Below are positions 1-9,200 of a stretch of DNA of 64,000 bases, in pieces. Position 1 is the first letter of the stretch. Every line of letters begins with the position of its first letter. The position numbers and the translations under genes are program-made. The notes beneath the pieces are model-generated. The model did not search any database and was not told where the DNA came from. It saw only the letters and a list, made by a program, of their open reading frames with translations. The DNA lies in NCBI GenBank assembly GCA_964460115.1, contig CAYWPR010000027.1, positions 1-64,000 on the forward strand. The letters run 5' to 3'. Origin of the DNA: JAEUJZ01 sp964460115 (lineage in GTDB: Bacteria > Myxococcota_A > Polyangia > Palsa-1104 > JAEUJZ01).

Positions 1-157
1 CAAAAATGAGAGGTACTCCATGCATTGTTTATCCTAGCCACATGAGATTGGAGGCCAAGAACGCGATACCCATCGGCTCTGGCGACGTTTGTATCTGCTC
101 AGTTTCCCCCAAATCTACCGACGAGAATGATAATTTGGGGAAATTGCTCGCCGGTAG
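1..157. other. Unassigned left edge
   Basis: I recognise no gene here. A minus-strand frame stays open from about 157 to a TAA at 29-31 and reads as a possible protein C-terminus (ending ..FLASNLMWLG), but I cannot place it in a family. Kinase-coding sequence on the plus strand begins abruptly near 170, and a stop codon at 155-157 lies in its frame, so this segment probably belongs to another locus joined by rearrangement. Confidence 0.3.
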
Positions 158-166
158 TCTTCGACG

Positions 167-3100
167 GTGTCTATCTTCCGCGGCATCCTGCACCGGGATA
201 TCAAGCCGAGCAACGTGCTGGTAGTAAATGGCGAGGTGAAGCTGCTTGATTTTGGCATCGCTGCGCGGGTTAGCACGGATTTCGAGTTTGCAGGAACTCT
301 TGAGTATATAGCTCCGGAGTTGCTTCTTTGGCAGCCGGCTTCGACCGCCAGCGACTTATATTCCGTCGGTGTTATCCTTTATCAGGTGCTAGCTGGACAG
401 TTTCCCTTCTCTCGCGATTCGATGACGCGGATGCTTGAAGGCATCTTGGGCAAGGACGCCTCACAGCAAACTATTCCGCCCAACGTCGCGGAGATGCTCA
501 AAAACTATCGTCCGTCCGAGCAGTTTAACTCCCAGCCGGATACCGATCGGCAAGACCTGAACGCGGAAGCTCCTGAGAACACAGAGGCGGAGCTCGCTCT
601 TCCAGAAGATGTCCCATTGCCAGTCGTGGACCTGGTGCGGAAGTTGCTCAAACGGCGTGCCGAAGAGCGGTATCAAAACGCCAATACCGCGCTTCGTGCA
701 CTCGCTTCAGTGGTGCCGTTTCCGCTACAGGTCGAGACGGCTGCGACGCGGGAGAGTCTGCTTCAGGCCACCGAGCTTCTTGGTCGTGAGGAGGAGATTT
801 CTAAGCTGACGGCGCTTATGAAACGCGCGCAAGGCGGCCAGGGCGCTTCAGTACTAGTCGGTGGCGAGAGTGGTGTAGGAAAGAGCCGGTTGCTTTTTGA
901 ACTTCGAACCCAGGCCTTGGTTAGCGGTCTATGGGTTGTCGAGGGGCAGAGTGTCAGCGAGGGCGGCGGCTATTACCATGAGCTCTTGCCGCTGTTTCGC
1001 ATGCTCTGCGTTCGCACCGATATCCTCGATGTTGAAGCAGCGGTCCTTAAGCCCCTTATGCCTGAGATTTCCAGCTTGCTTGAGCATCCGGTGGCCGATC
1101 CGCCCCCGACCAGCCCCCAGGAAACCCAGGCGCGACTTATCGCGACGCTGCTTGGGCTAATCGGCAAGGTCAAAAAACCCCTGCTGATTATCCTGGAGGA
1201 TTTGCACTGGGCCCGTGGCGAGACGCTTGCGCTGCTGGCGGCGGTGACTCCCAAATTGACGCATTTGCCGGTGTTGCTAGTCGGCACGTTCCGTTCCGAA
1301 GAGAAGCCGGCGCTGCCAGCGCAACTGCCAGCAGCGGAGCTTCTGCCTTTGGGGCGCTTTGGCAAAAACGACATCGGACGGCTGAGCACCTCGATGCTTG
1401 GAGCAGTGGGCGCCACCCCAGCCCTTGTAAGCTACCTAGGGCAGCAGACCGAGGGCAACGTCTTTTTCTTGATCGAGATCGTACGGGCGCTGGCCGAAAA
1501 CGCCGGAGAGCTTGGCCGTATTCAAGATGGTGAGCTGCCCGAAAGCGTGCTTACCCTGGGCATCGAGCGCATGGTCGAGCGGCGTATTGATCGAGTGCGG
1601 CCCGCCTTCGGGGATCTGCTCGATTTCGCCGCAACAAATGGGCGCAAGCTCGATCTATTGGTTCTTGAACGGGCCTTTCCAAGCGCGGACCTGCGCACCT
1701 TCCTGTTTGAGTGCGCCAACGCCGCGGTACTCGAGAGCCAGGGCACCGAATGGCGCTTTGCGCACGACAAGCTGCGTGAAACCTTGCTGCGGCGGCTCGA
1801 CGGAAATACCCGCAAGACGCTGCACCATAAGGTGGGCGATGCCATCGAAGCGGCCTATATAGGGGTGGACCGGGACCGAATGAGCGTGGCGCTTGGCCAT
1901 CACTTTCAGCAAGCCGGTGTGTTCGACAAAGCGCTTGAGTATTACCTGCGGGCAGGAGACGGTGCCGCCAAACTTTTCCTCTACGAGGAAGCACGCGTCC
2001 ACTATGGTACAGCGCTGACCACGCTGGAACAGCTGCCCGAGACACCTGTGCGACAACGCCAGCATGTCGACATCCTGCTTAAGCAAGTGATGGTAGGACT
2101 TTACAGCGATGCCACTGAGCTACGAAGCCGCCGTCTTAGCAAGGCGCGTCTGCTTTTGGATGGGCTTACGCAGGCGGGCAAGACAGTTCCGGAGGACCGC
2201 CTGCGCCAGGCACGGGTGGACTATTACACTGGGCGAGGGTTGCATCTTAGCAGCCAGCCTCAAGAAGCCATTCAACACTTTCTGCGCGTGCTGCCGGTCG
2301 CCAAGGAGTTCGCAGATGAGGAGCTGATGATCGTGCCCGCTGCCGCGATCGGGCAAGCCCAGCTGGCACAAGGACACTTTGGAAAAGCGCGCGAGCTGCT
2401 TGAGCCAACAATTGAGCCCATGATTCGACAGTTTGGCCTGAGCGTCGAATCACTTCGATGCATCTCCTACTACAATACCGTGCTCGCCGGAGTTGGCCAA
2501 TGCCAGCGCGCAATCGCAGGAATGGATAGATTGCGGAAATGGATGAAAGAGGAGGAAAAAAACTTTTTCGAAGGCCTATTCCTCACAATTCATAGCATTG
2601 GATTTTTCTTTAGCGGCGACTGCCCGACTATTCTTCGAGTCGCAGATGAACTTTGCGAAATTGCCTCGCGAACAAATGAACTCATGTATCTGTACATCGC
2701 CCTAGACGTCATGGCCTGGGCGCAGAGCCACATGGGTCGTCACCTCGAGGCATTTGAGAATCGTGCCCGTGCCTTGGAAGTAAGACGCAGCAAGGGGGGA
2801 GGGATTGCCGCTGACTGGTTCGAAGCAGTGGAGGCCGAGATGCTGCTGAATGGCGGCCGGACTGAGGAGGCCCTGCGAAAGGCCGAGAAAGTTGCAGTCA
2901 GTTCAGGAAATGCTGGGCTGCGCTTTTCTCTGGCCATCGCGGAGCGAGCCTGGGGCTCTGCCCTGAGCCGACTGGGCGGCGGGTTTTCAGAGGTCGAAGT
3001 TCATTTCAAAGAGAGCCTTGAGATCTGCCAGAGCGCCGAGCAAGTGATGAACGCGGGGCAGACCGAGCTTTGGTGGGGCCGCATCTGCAAAGAGCGTGGA

Positions 3101-3220
3101 GACCTAGCCGCTTCTGGGCTCCATTTCGCCCGCGCTCTGGCTATTTTCGAAGCCGCCGGGGCCGACTACGCTCTTGCCGAAGCGAAACGAATCATAGAGG
3201 AAGATGCGCCAGTCCGCTGA
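167..3220 (+). CDS. Ser/Thr kinase-AAA-TPR signalling protein, kinase N-lobe missing
   Basis: The product (GTG start, 1017 aa) begins only eight residues before the catalytic loop HRDIKPSN; DFG follows near residue 27. An AAA_16-type ATPase comes next, with Walker A GGESGVGKS near 231-240 and Walker B LLIILEDLHW near 340, then about 450 residues of TPR-like helices. The paralogue at 17936-21640 has the same order but about 160 more N-terminal residues carrying the glycine loop and the VALK lysine. Without these the kinase cannot bind ATP normally. A stop at 155-157 lies in frame and no upstream frame reads as a kinase N-lobe. I infer a 5'-truncated gene, possibly a pseudogene; the ATPase and TPR parts are intact. 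An IS3 remnant starts 18 bp after its stop, which supports local rearrangement. Confidence 0.75.
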   Translation: MSIFRGILHRDIKPSNVLVVNGEVKLLDFGIAARVSTDFEFAGTLEYIAPELLLWQPASTASDLYSVGVILYQVLAGQFPFSRDSMTRMLEGILGKDASQQTIPPNVAEMLKNYRPSEQFNSQPDTDRQDLNAEAPENTEAELALPEDVPLPVVDLVRKLLKRRAEERYQNANTALRALASVVPFPLQVETAATRESLLQATELLGREEEISKLTALMKRAQGGQGASVLVGGESGVGKSRLLFELRTQALVSGLWVVEGQSVSEGGGYYHELLPLFRMLCVRTDILDVEAAVLKPLMPEISSLLEHPVADPPPTSPQETQARLIATLLGLIGKVKKPLLIILEDLHWARGETLALLAAVTPKLTHLPVLLVGTFRSEEKPALPAQLPAAELLPLGRFGKNDIGRLSTSMLGAVGATPALVSYLGQQTEGNVFFLIEIVRALAENAGELGRIQDGELPESVLTLGIERMVERRIDRVRPAFGDLLDFAATNGRKLDLLVLERAFPSADLRTFLFECANAAVLESQGTEWRFAHDKLRETLLRRLDGNTRKTLHHKVGDAIEAAYIGVDRDRMSVALGHHFQQAGVFDKALEYYLRAGDGAAKLFLYEEARVHYGTALTTLEQLPETPVRQRQHVDILLKQVMVGLYSDATELRSRRLSKARLLLDGLTQAGKTVPEDRLRQARVDYYTGRGLHLSSQPQEAIQHFLRVLPVAKEFADEELMIVPAAAIGQAQLAQGHFGKARELLEPTIEPMIRQFGLSVESLRCISYYNTVLAGVGQCQRAIAGMDRLRKWMKEEEKNFFEGLFLTIHSIGFFFSGDCPTILRVADELCEIASRTNELMYLYIALDVMAWAQSHMGRHLEAFENRARALEVRRSKGGGIAADWFEAVEAEMLLNGGRTEEALRKAEKVAVSSGNAGLRFSLAIAERAWGSALSRLGGGFSEVEVHFKESLEICQSAEQVMNAGQTELWWGRICKERGDLAASGLHFARALAIFEAAGADYALAEAKRIIEEDAPVR

Positions 3221-3238
3221 AACCCCGCTCCTATTTCA

Positions 3239-3373
3239 CTAACTTATTTTTTGAGTGTAGCTTTCATATTCTGCGGGCGTTTGATTCGCTAGGGAGCTGT
3301 GTGGACGGTACTGGTTGTAGTCCTTTCTCCACGCTTTCAATGTCTCCTCGGCGGCCTCGATGCTCTGGAATAA
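3239..3373 (-). pseudogene. IS3-family transposase (OrfB) 3' remnant
   Basis: The minus strand reads QSIEAAEETLKAWRKDYNQ followed by YRPHSSLANQTPAEY and stops at TAG 3239-3241. This is the characteristic C-terminal end of the DDE integrase-type OrfB of IS3 elements (..WR.DYN..RPHSSL...TP.E). The frame stays open further upstream, but the family match fades beyond about 3373, so only the last 45 codons or so survive. Sequence just outside the stop, starting TGAAACCCC at 3218, could be the element's terminal inverted repeat. If so, the insertion sequence supplied the stop codon of the preceding kinase gene; that part is inference. Confidence 0.8.
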
Positions 3374-3486
3374 ATGCCGAAGAGCCTTGCATCTTTGCGG
3401 CTTCTCCCGCAAGAAACAACGCAGGGCAGGGGAAAAACGCTTCCCCCTGGCGCTCGGAAGGCAGAGGTGGCTTAGTCTATAGACAC

Positions 3487-4215
3487 TTACGAAGCTTGTC
3501 CGCGAACGTCTGGTTCATGGGCCGAGGCGGGGAGTAGCCACTGATAAAAGAAACCCGCCAGGGCGGCCCCGACAAGCGGAGCGGCCCAAAATAGCCATAA
3601 CTGGGAAAGAGCCCATCCACCGACGAAGAGCGCCGGTCCGGTGCTACGCGCCGGATTGACCGAGAGGTTCGTGACTGGAATGCCGATGAGGTGTATTAGG
3701 GTGAGCCCGAGTCCGATGGCGATGGGCGCAAAGCCGCTGGGGGCGCGACCGTGCGTGGATCCAAGAATGATGATTAGGAACATGAACGTAAGCAGCATTT
3801 CTGCCGTGGCGCTGGCCAGTATCGTATAGCCGCCTGGAGAGTGCTCGCCGTAACCGTTGGCGGCAAATCCAGCCGATAGGCTGAAACCCGCCTTGCCCGA
3901 AGCGATGACGTAGAGCAGGCCCGCCCCAAGAATTCCGCCCAGAACCTGAACAACGATGTAGGGAAGTAGCTCTTTGACGGGAAAGCGACTACCTGTAACC
4001 AAACCAACCGTTACTGCGGGATTTAGGTGACAGCCAGAGATATGACCGATGGCGTAGGCCATCGTCAATACGGTCAGTCCGAATGCCAGTGAGACGCCAA
4101 GCAATCCAATTCCGGAATGCTGAAACGACGCGGCCAATACTGCGGCTCCGCATCCGCCAAAAACTAGCCAGAACGTACCAACCATCTCGGCAATGCAGCG
4201 CTTAAACAGTGACAT
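3487..4215 (-). CDS. aqpZ: Aquaporin Z-type water channel
   Basis: This 242-aa inner-membrane MIP-family channel conducts water. Both pore motifs are present: HLNPAV (NPA at 65-67) and VNPAR (NPA at 187-189, Arg190). Six hydrophobic segments and the usual AqpZ length agree. By alignment with E. coli AqpZ from memory, the aromatic/arginine filter residues are Phe45, His175 and Arg190, but the fourth position, normally Thr, is Leu184. The ATG at 4215 follows a good ribosome site (GGGAGG about 7 nt upstream). The gene stands alone between the IS remnant and the heptose operon. Confidence 0.95.
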   Translation of the reverse strand: MSLFKRCIAEMVGTFWLVFGGCGAAVLAASFQHSGIGLLGVSLAFGLTVLTMAYAIGHISGCHLNPAVTVGLVTGSRFPVKELLPYIVVQVLGGILGAGLLYVIASGKAGFSLSAGFAANGYGEHSPGGYTILASATAEMLLTFMFLIIILGSTHGRAPSGFAPIAIGLGLTLIHLIGIPVTNLSVNPARSTGPALFVGGWALSQLWLFWAAPLVGAALAGFFYQWLLPASAHEPDVRGQAS

Positions 4216-4270
4216 TCACATCCCTCCCAGAAAGTGGGTGCACTCATTTTGTCTGGCTAGGCGGTTGCTG

Positions 4271-7108
4271 TCACGGCAATTTTAAGCTCGGCGGAGTGCT
4301 GCTTGGTGAATCGCCGGGCCGAAAGAGCAGGCTGATGTGCGCAATGCGATGATCCACCGTGGAACGGAGTAGCAGTTTGGATGCAGAAAACGCATACCAC
4401 TGCGGGCAGGCTGCAACCTGAATGAAATAACTACGTTGACCGCCATTCAGCGAAGAAAAGGCAATGGGCGCGGCGCCACTTGTATTGAGGCTGTCCGCGT
4501 GATCGCTAAGGCCAAACCGATCGGCATGCAGATCGTCAAACTGGATCTGTAAGTATGCGGCATCGTGCATGTTTTTCGATAGCCCGGTAATTTCGGTTGT
4601 GACCGCATGGGCCGAATGATGGGTTGTCCAGTTCAAAGGCTGGGCGCTGAGATTGCGAAATTCTTGGTCCTCGAGGCCGGGGGCGTCAAAGTGTGGGACG
4701 TAGCCCCAGTCGCAGGGAAAAACTCGCATGTAGGCGAGTTTGGAATCCGTCGTACTTTGATTCGGAATCCGCTGATTCAGCATCGGCGAGAATTCCTTGC
4801 GGCGCAAGATCAGCAGATCTTCAAGGGTCGCTGGAGCTAGCGGCTCGTAATTTTGCAACAAGTACTCGCTGACGTCTCGGTGACGAACAGAATTGGGAAT
4901 GCCATCCCAGTGCCACATTTCGGTGGGTCCGTAGTAGACGACATACTGGGGCCGTTGCGCTTGCAGGGCTTTTATCGCAAGACGCTGAGACGGACGGCTG
5001 ATTGCCATGCTGATATGGAAAAATGGAGTGCTTGGGTCCAATTCGAGCACAAAATGAAAAAGCCCGGGCTGGTTTGAAAAATCGAATACGAAGGCCCGAG
5101 CATTCGATTTATTTCCCTTTTGAAACAGCGGCGTCAGGCGGCTTACCAGTTTGTTTAGCTTTGCCTGCTCGAAATCATCTGCATAGCCGATGCGCAGTTG
5201 ATTTTCAGCGCGCTCGAGATTTCTGGAAATGCGAATTGGCAAGCTATAGATGCTGCTGACGAAAGAAGGAGCTGCGATCAGAAACGTCGAAAAACCGATA
5301 AAAAGGAGAAGGACATTCTGGCTTTTGCGCAAAAATTCGAGATTCAGGCAAAAAAATCCTAAAATTCCGCGAAATTTGGTTCGATTTGAATCGAGCCAAC
5401 GTAACATAAGTACCGCTGCATAAATCACCAGTGGCAGGGCGACTTGCATAGACATATACATATGGGCGGAATCGGCGCGCCATAAGTATTTTTGAAAATA
5501 GACGATGCTGAGCAGAAGTAGAGCCAAGGCGACATAGTCAGTCGCAAAAAGCGTTTTTCGCAAACGCAGCGCCACAAAAAACCAGCCTATGCAGCTAATA
5601 AACACAACCAATAATAGCGCCGCTTGCAATTGCACATACCATTCTGCCTGAGCAATCGGAAGGCTGCCTTTTAGCACATGCTTGGAGCCGAAAATTTGAT
5701 AGTAGGCAACAAAGCTACGCAGAGCCTGATGCCGAATTAGGAATGCGCCAAGCGCTACCGTTAGCAAAAACAGAACGAGCAGCACGGCAAAGGTATGAAC
5801 AAAACGGCGCCATTTGGCGCTGGCCGTGAGTGGGCGACGCGCTTCAAACAGCACGAGCGTGCAAAGAAATGCCGGAACTGCATACGTCAGCTCCGGAACC
5901 AGAGCGGTTTGCAGAAATAGGAGCCCTGAAAAAATCGATGCTCGATATAGCGTCGGGCGTTGCAGGAGCTTCAAAAATGCGAGGGTTTGCCAAGGAAATA
6001 GGAGGTATCGACTGGGGCAGTTGATGGGCGCGCTAGGCACGAGCAGCGGCAATACCACCCCCGCCCAAAGTGGCAAAAGCCGACGCTGAGCAAATAGTGC
6101 CCAATACAAATAGTACATGGATACCCAAAAAAGCGGCACGATCAGGACATCGATTCCCGCAGCGGCACCCCAAAGAGTTTTCTCAAAGATGCAAAAGCCC
6201 AGCAAGCTTCGCAGCGGATCCTCAAGCAGACCATGAATAAACAGAAGATCGCGAAATGGGAAATACCCGGCGAGCAGTAAGTTCGCAGATGCCACGGTCT
6301 CTCCTACATGAAACAAATCGACATCGCGCAGGGAGTTAGGAAGCTGGCTATGTAGCAGAAAGATAAGGACGGGAATGGCGACGCCATAAACCATCGTGCC
6401 TTCTGCTTGAAGGCTTGCAGCGGCAGTGCGCGCGCGGCGAAAATTGCTGACGAACAGAGATAAGATGATGACCAAGCCAAGCAGCAACAGCCACTCCGGA
6501 AACCAGTGCCAGGACTTTGGCACGGCTACATCGTTTGTCGCTGTGACTTGCGTGCTACGCGACACGGCATAGAGCATCGCAATGCTACATGCTGCGCCAA
6601 TTCCGTTGGCAAAGGACAATGCAGTTTGGTGGTTTGTGCTCGGTTGCAAACGACGGCAAATTGCTATTCCAAGAAAAAGCAGGGCGATGTAAGCCAGGGC
6701 CAGTAGCAGAACTTTGGCCATGAAATAGGAAGGCCAGAAAAACGGCATGGCAGCGCTACCAGCCCAGCCGAGTACAAAGCTGACGAGCGCAATCAGCGGC
6801 AGTCGACGCCATGCTGACGGCTTGCGCATAGAAATGTTCGGCGGACTGGGTTCTTCAAAAATATCTAAAGCAACCAACGCTTGAAACTGGGGCCGTCGTC
6901 GCAAAATTTCAAACAGAATCGCGGAAAATAGCGGAAAACCGCCGACCAGCATCCAGTAGCGCTGTATCAAGAGCGGCCCATTGTAATTTTGAAAAACCGG
7001 ATAACCGATTACTTCGGCATCTGCGCAAAGCCGACTTGGGAGCAGACTGGCGACAAGCAGGGTCCATAGGGCTCCACCCAAACAACTCCAGCCAAGCAGT
7101 CGCTTCAT
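4271..7108 (-). CDS. Large polytopic membrane protein, GT-C-like
   Basis: The 945-aa protein has roughly 12-14 hydrophobic segments over its first 620 residues, then about 320 mostly soluble residues. An acidic loop motif, DVDLFHVGE, lies after the central membrane helices, as in GT-C glycosyltransferases that use lipid-linked sugars (family knowledge). I cannot assign a named family. Its ATG overlaps the stop of the upstream HddA gene by 4 nt, so it is the last gene of the heptose operon. Assembly or transfer of a heptose-containing surface glycan is therefore a reasonable inference. The gene is visibly more AT-rich than its neighbours. Confidence 0.6.
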   Translation of the reverse strand: MKRLLGWSCLGGALWTLLVASLLPSRLCADAEVIGYPVFQNYNGPLLIQRYWMLVGGFPLFSAILFEILRRRPQFQALVALDIFEEPSPPNISMRKPSAWRRLPLIALVSFVLGWAGSAAMPFFWPSYFMAKVLLLALAYIALLFLGIAICRRLQPSTNHQTALSFANGIGAACSIAMLYAVSRSTQVTATNDVAVPKSWHWFPEWLLLLGLVIILSLFVSNFRRARTAAASLQAEGTMVYGVAIPVLIFLLHSQLPNSLRDVDLFHVGETVASANLLLAGYFPFRDLLFIHGLLEDPLRSLLGFCIFEKTLWGAAAGIDVLIVPLFWVSMYYLYWALFAQRRLLPLWAGVVLPLLVPSAPINCPSRYLLFPWQTLAFLKLLQRPTLYRASIFSGLLFLQTALVPELTYAVPAFLCTLVLFEARRPLTASAKWRRFVHTFAVLLVLFLLTVALGAFLIRHQALRSFVAYYQIFGSKHVLKGSLPIAQAEWYVQLQAALLLVVFISCIGWFFVALRLRKTLFATDYVALALLLLSIVYFQKYLWRADSAHMYMSMQVALPLVIYAAVLMLRWLDSNRTKFRGILGFFCLNLEFLRKSQNVLLLFIGFSTFLIAAPSFVSSIYSLPIRISRNLERAENQLRIGYADDFEQAKLNKLVSRLTPLFQKGNKSNARAFVFDFSNQPGLFHFVLELDPSTPFFHISMAISRPSQRLAIKALQAQRPQYVVYYGPTEMWHWDGIPNSVRHRDVSEYLLQNYEPLAPATLEDLLILRRKEFSPMLNQRIPNQSTTDSKLAYMRVFPCDWGYVPHFDAPGLEDQEFRNLSAQPLNWTTHHSAHAVTTEITGLSKNMHDAAYLQIQFDDLHADRFGLSDHADSLNTSGAAPIAFSSLNGGQRSYFIQVAACPQWYAFSASKLLLRSTVDHRIAHISLLFRPGDSPSSTPPSLKLP

Positions 7109-8079
7109 AAGATTTTTGCGCCTTCAAAGTCGAATTGTAAGTCGACTTCACGCAAGCCTTCTTGGCGCAAAGCTCGGCGCAGGCGCATCTTTTCTTCCGT
7201 GTAGAATAATAGGAATCCGCCACCGCCGGCGCCGATTAGCTTGCCACCGAGCGCTCCGTTTTGCAGGGCCAGTTCATACCAGCGGTCAATATCGGCGTTC
7301 GACATAAGCTTGGAACGCTGTTTTTTGTACTGCCAATGCTCGTGCATGATCAGACCAAATGTCGTCAGATCTCCGCTTTCAAGGGCGGCTTGACTGCGCA
7401 GCCCGAGTTCCTTAATGTGATGCAGGTTTTGCATCATCGATGGATCCATGGCGCGACTTTTTTGATCTTGCTCGCGCAGAACTTCGGAAGCAGCGCGGTA
7501 GTATCCGGTCGAGACCATAAGCAGGTTGTCTTCAAGTTGGCCGAGCGTTTCCATGGACAGACGGGCGGCGCGGGCCTTTACTGTGCCATCTTGGGCGAAC
7601 TCAAAAGCAGTGACTCCGCCGTACGCAGCGATATATTGGTCCTGCTTGCCAATCGGTTCGCCCAGGCGCTCAAGCTCAATATGACAGGCCATGCTGGCAA
7701 GCTGCTCGGGGGATACAAAGTACTTCTTGAATTTGTGCAGAACCTTCAGCAGACAAGTCGTAAAGCTTCCTGATGAGCCAAGTCCGGTTCCTGCTGGCTG
7801 ATCAGCCATGCTGGTAATCTCAATATCCGGACCTTCAATCGAAAGGAGTTTGAGCGCCTCGCGAATAATCGGATGGCGGATGTCGTCAACGCGCTTGACC
7901 CGTTCGATTTGCGAGTAACGAATGAGCATCTCATCAAAGGGAGTATGATGAATGCTGACGTACACATACTGTGTGATGGCGGCCGACAGGACAAAGCCGC
8001 CGTGCTGCTGGTAATAAGAAGGCAAATCCGTGCCGCCGCCGCCCAGCGTGATGCGCAAAGGACTGCGTCCGATAATCAT
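7105..8079 (-). CDS. hddA: D-glycero-alpha-D-manno-heptose-7-phosphate kinase (GHMP family)
   Basis: The product (324 aa) phosphorylates heptose-7-phosphate at C1 to give the 1,7-bisphosphate. All three GHMP kinase motifs are visible: PLRITLGGGGTDLP at 7-20, PAGTGLGSSGSF at 95-106 and GGKLIGAGGGGF at 278-289. The opening resembles HddA and related sugar-1-kinases rather than homoserine or mevalonate kinases. The other three enzymes of the GDP-heptose route are in the same operon, which fixes the likely substrate. The ATG at 8079 overlaps the corrected stop of the methyltransferase gene (8076-8078) by 4 nt, and its own stop overlaps the next start. Confidence 0.88.
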   Translation of the reverse strand: MIIGRSPLRITLGGGGTDLPSYYQQHGGFVLSAAITQYVYVSIHHTPFDEMLIRYSQIERVKRVDDIRHPIIREALKLLSIEGPDIEITSMADQPAGTGLGSSGSFTTCLLKVLHKFKKYFVSPEQLASMACHIELERLGEPIGKQDQYIAAYGGVTAFEFAQDGTVKARAARLSMETLGQLEDNLLMVSTGYYRAASEVLREQDQKSRAMDPSMMQNLHHIKELGLRSQAALESGDLTTFGLIMHEHWQYKKQRSKLMSNADIDRWYELALQNGALGGKLIGAGGGGFLLFYTEEKMRLRRALRQEGLREVDLQFDFEGAKIL

Positions 8080-9160
8080 GAGGGCCCCACGTGATTTGGC
8101 GTTGAAACATCATGATTTGGTGTAGAAACACCATGCCCATCGCGAATTGGCGTTGAAACACCGTGATCATCGCGAATTGGCGTTGAAACACCNNNNNNNN
8201 NNNNNNNNNNNNNNNNNNNNNNNNNNNNNNNNNNNNNNNNNNNNNNNNNNNNNNNNNNNNNNNNNNNNNNNNNNNNNNNNNNNNNNNNNNNNCATCGCGA
8301 ATTGGCGTTGAAACACCGTGATCATCGCGAATTGGCGTTGAAACACCGTGGTCATCGCGAATTGGCGTTGAAACACCGCAATTCGGAGTTAAAACACCAT
8401 GATTTGGCGTTGCAACACCAACAATCTGCCAGCCGTGCTGGCCGCGATGACGATTGGCACGAAATAAGAAAGTAAACAGCCGACTGGCGATGTGTGTCAG
8501 CGGGCTTTGCGCAAATTCCGGGCGTTTCGCTTGCTTGATCAGTTGACGGCCGCTGGCGATGATGGCCAAGCGGTAGAGGTTGAAAAATGGAAATCCAGCT
8601 CCATACACTGCTTGGGGGGTAAATCCTGCCTCCTGAAATACCTGGGTCAGATCGGCGGGGGTAAAATGCCGGCGGTGACCAATGTGTATGTCGAATGCCG
8701 ACCGCGGTCCCCCAGGCACGGTGATTACGACGATTCCTTGGGCCGCGATGTAGGGCCGAACATTGCGCAGGACGCGCGTCGGATCGTTCACATGCTCTAG
8801 CATTTCGCTGCACACCACGTGCGTGGCCCATTTTTGATATGCCGGCGGCAAGTCAAACGGGGTTTCCAAATCGGCAACCAAAAATGCGGCGTGCGGAGCT
8901 TTGGCGCGACAGTAGCTGATACCAGATTCGCTGCGGTCGAGTCCTAGATACTCGACATGCGGCTGGGCGGCGTGAAGCTCCCGCGCGAAATCGCCTTGTC
9001 CGCAACCGAGCTCTAAAACGCGAATTGGCAGCGCGGCAGCGTTTAGGTTTAGCAGATTGCGCACAAGCTGCCGGCGATAGGCCTGCGCCGGATTTTGCTG
9101 CGCGGCATCGGCATAGGCTTGCCAGTGCTCGTTCCAATTGTCTGATGGGGATGTATTCAT
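8076..9160 (-). CDS. Class I SAM-dependent methyltransferase with repeat tail
   Basis: The first ~245 residues are a Rossmann-type methyltransferase with motif I LELGCGQGD at 49-57, an acidic residue ending the next strand (LGLDRSE), and VCSEMLEHV. ATG 9160 is chosen because the earlier in-frame ATG at 9235 would overlap the upstream glycosyltransferase. The C-terminus is an in-frame tandem array: units like GVATPNH, then GVSTPIRDDH. The assembly gap (8193-8292) interrupts this array. Reading the same repeat frame on the far side of the gap leads to TGA at 8076-8078, which overlaps the hddA ATG by 4 nt. The family often methylates sugars or lipid carriers; the substrate here is unknown. The end coordinate depends on the gap argument. 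Confidence 0.75.
8093..8420 (-). repeat. In-frame minisatellite of 21- and 30-bp units
   Basis: Units share the plus-strand core TTGGCGTTGAAACACC. The inner ones are 30 bp (coding GVSTPIRDDH on the minus strand) and the outer ones 21 bp (coding GVxTPNH-like heptapeptides). Every unit is a multiple of three. At least six full units are visible around the N gap. From the phase of the flanking partial units, the missing piece should be 5 + 30n bases. Confidence 0.9.
8193..8292. other. Assembly gap (100 N)
   Basis: Exactly 100 undetermined bases lie inside the tandem repeat. Such a round number is the usual placeholder for a gap of unknown size, and short-read assembly would be expected to fail here. 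The length 100 breaks the reading frame, whereas 95 or 125 would restore it. Confidence 0.98.
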
Positions 9161-9200
9161 CGGCAGTAAACTTTCGACAGTTGGGAAACGCGTTGCATTC

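Noticed and set aside
6..224. 72-codon plus-strand frame as an independent gene or kinase hinge region
   Set aside because: A segment (DNLGKLLAGSL) loosely resembles a kinase hinge, but the frame does not connect to the HRD motif and the rest shows no kinase similarity.
8093..8420. CRISPR array
   Set aside because: Units of 21-30 bp are tandem with no unique spacers and are read in frame as protein; no cas genes nearby.
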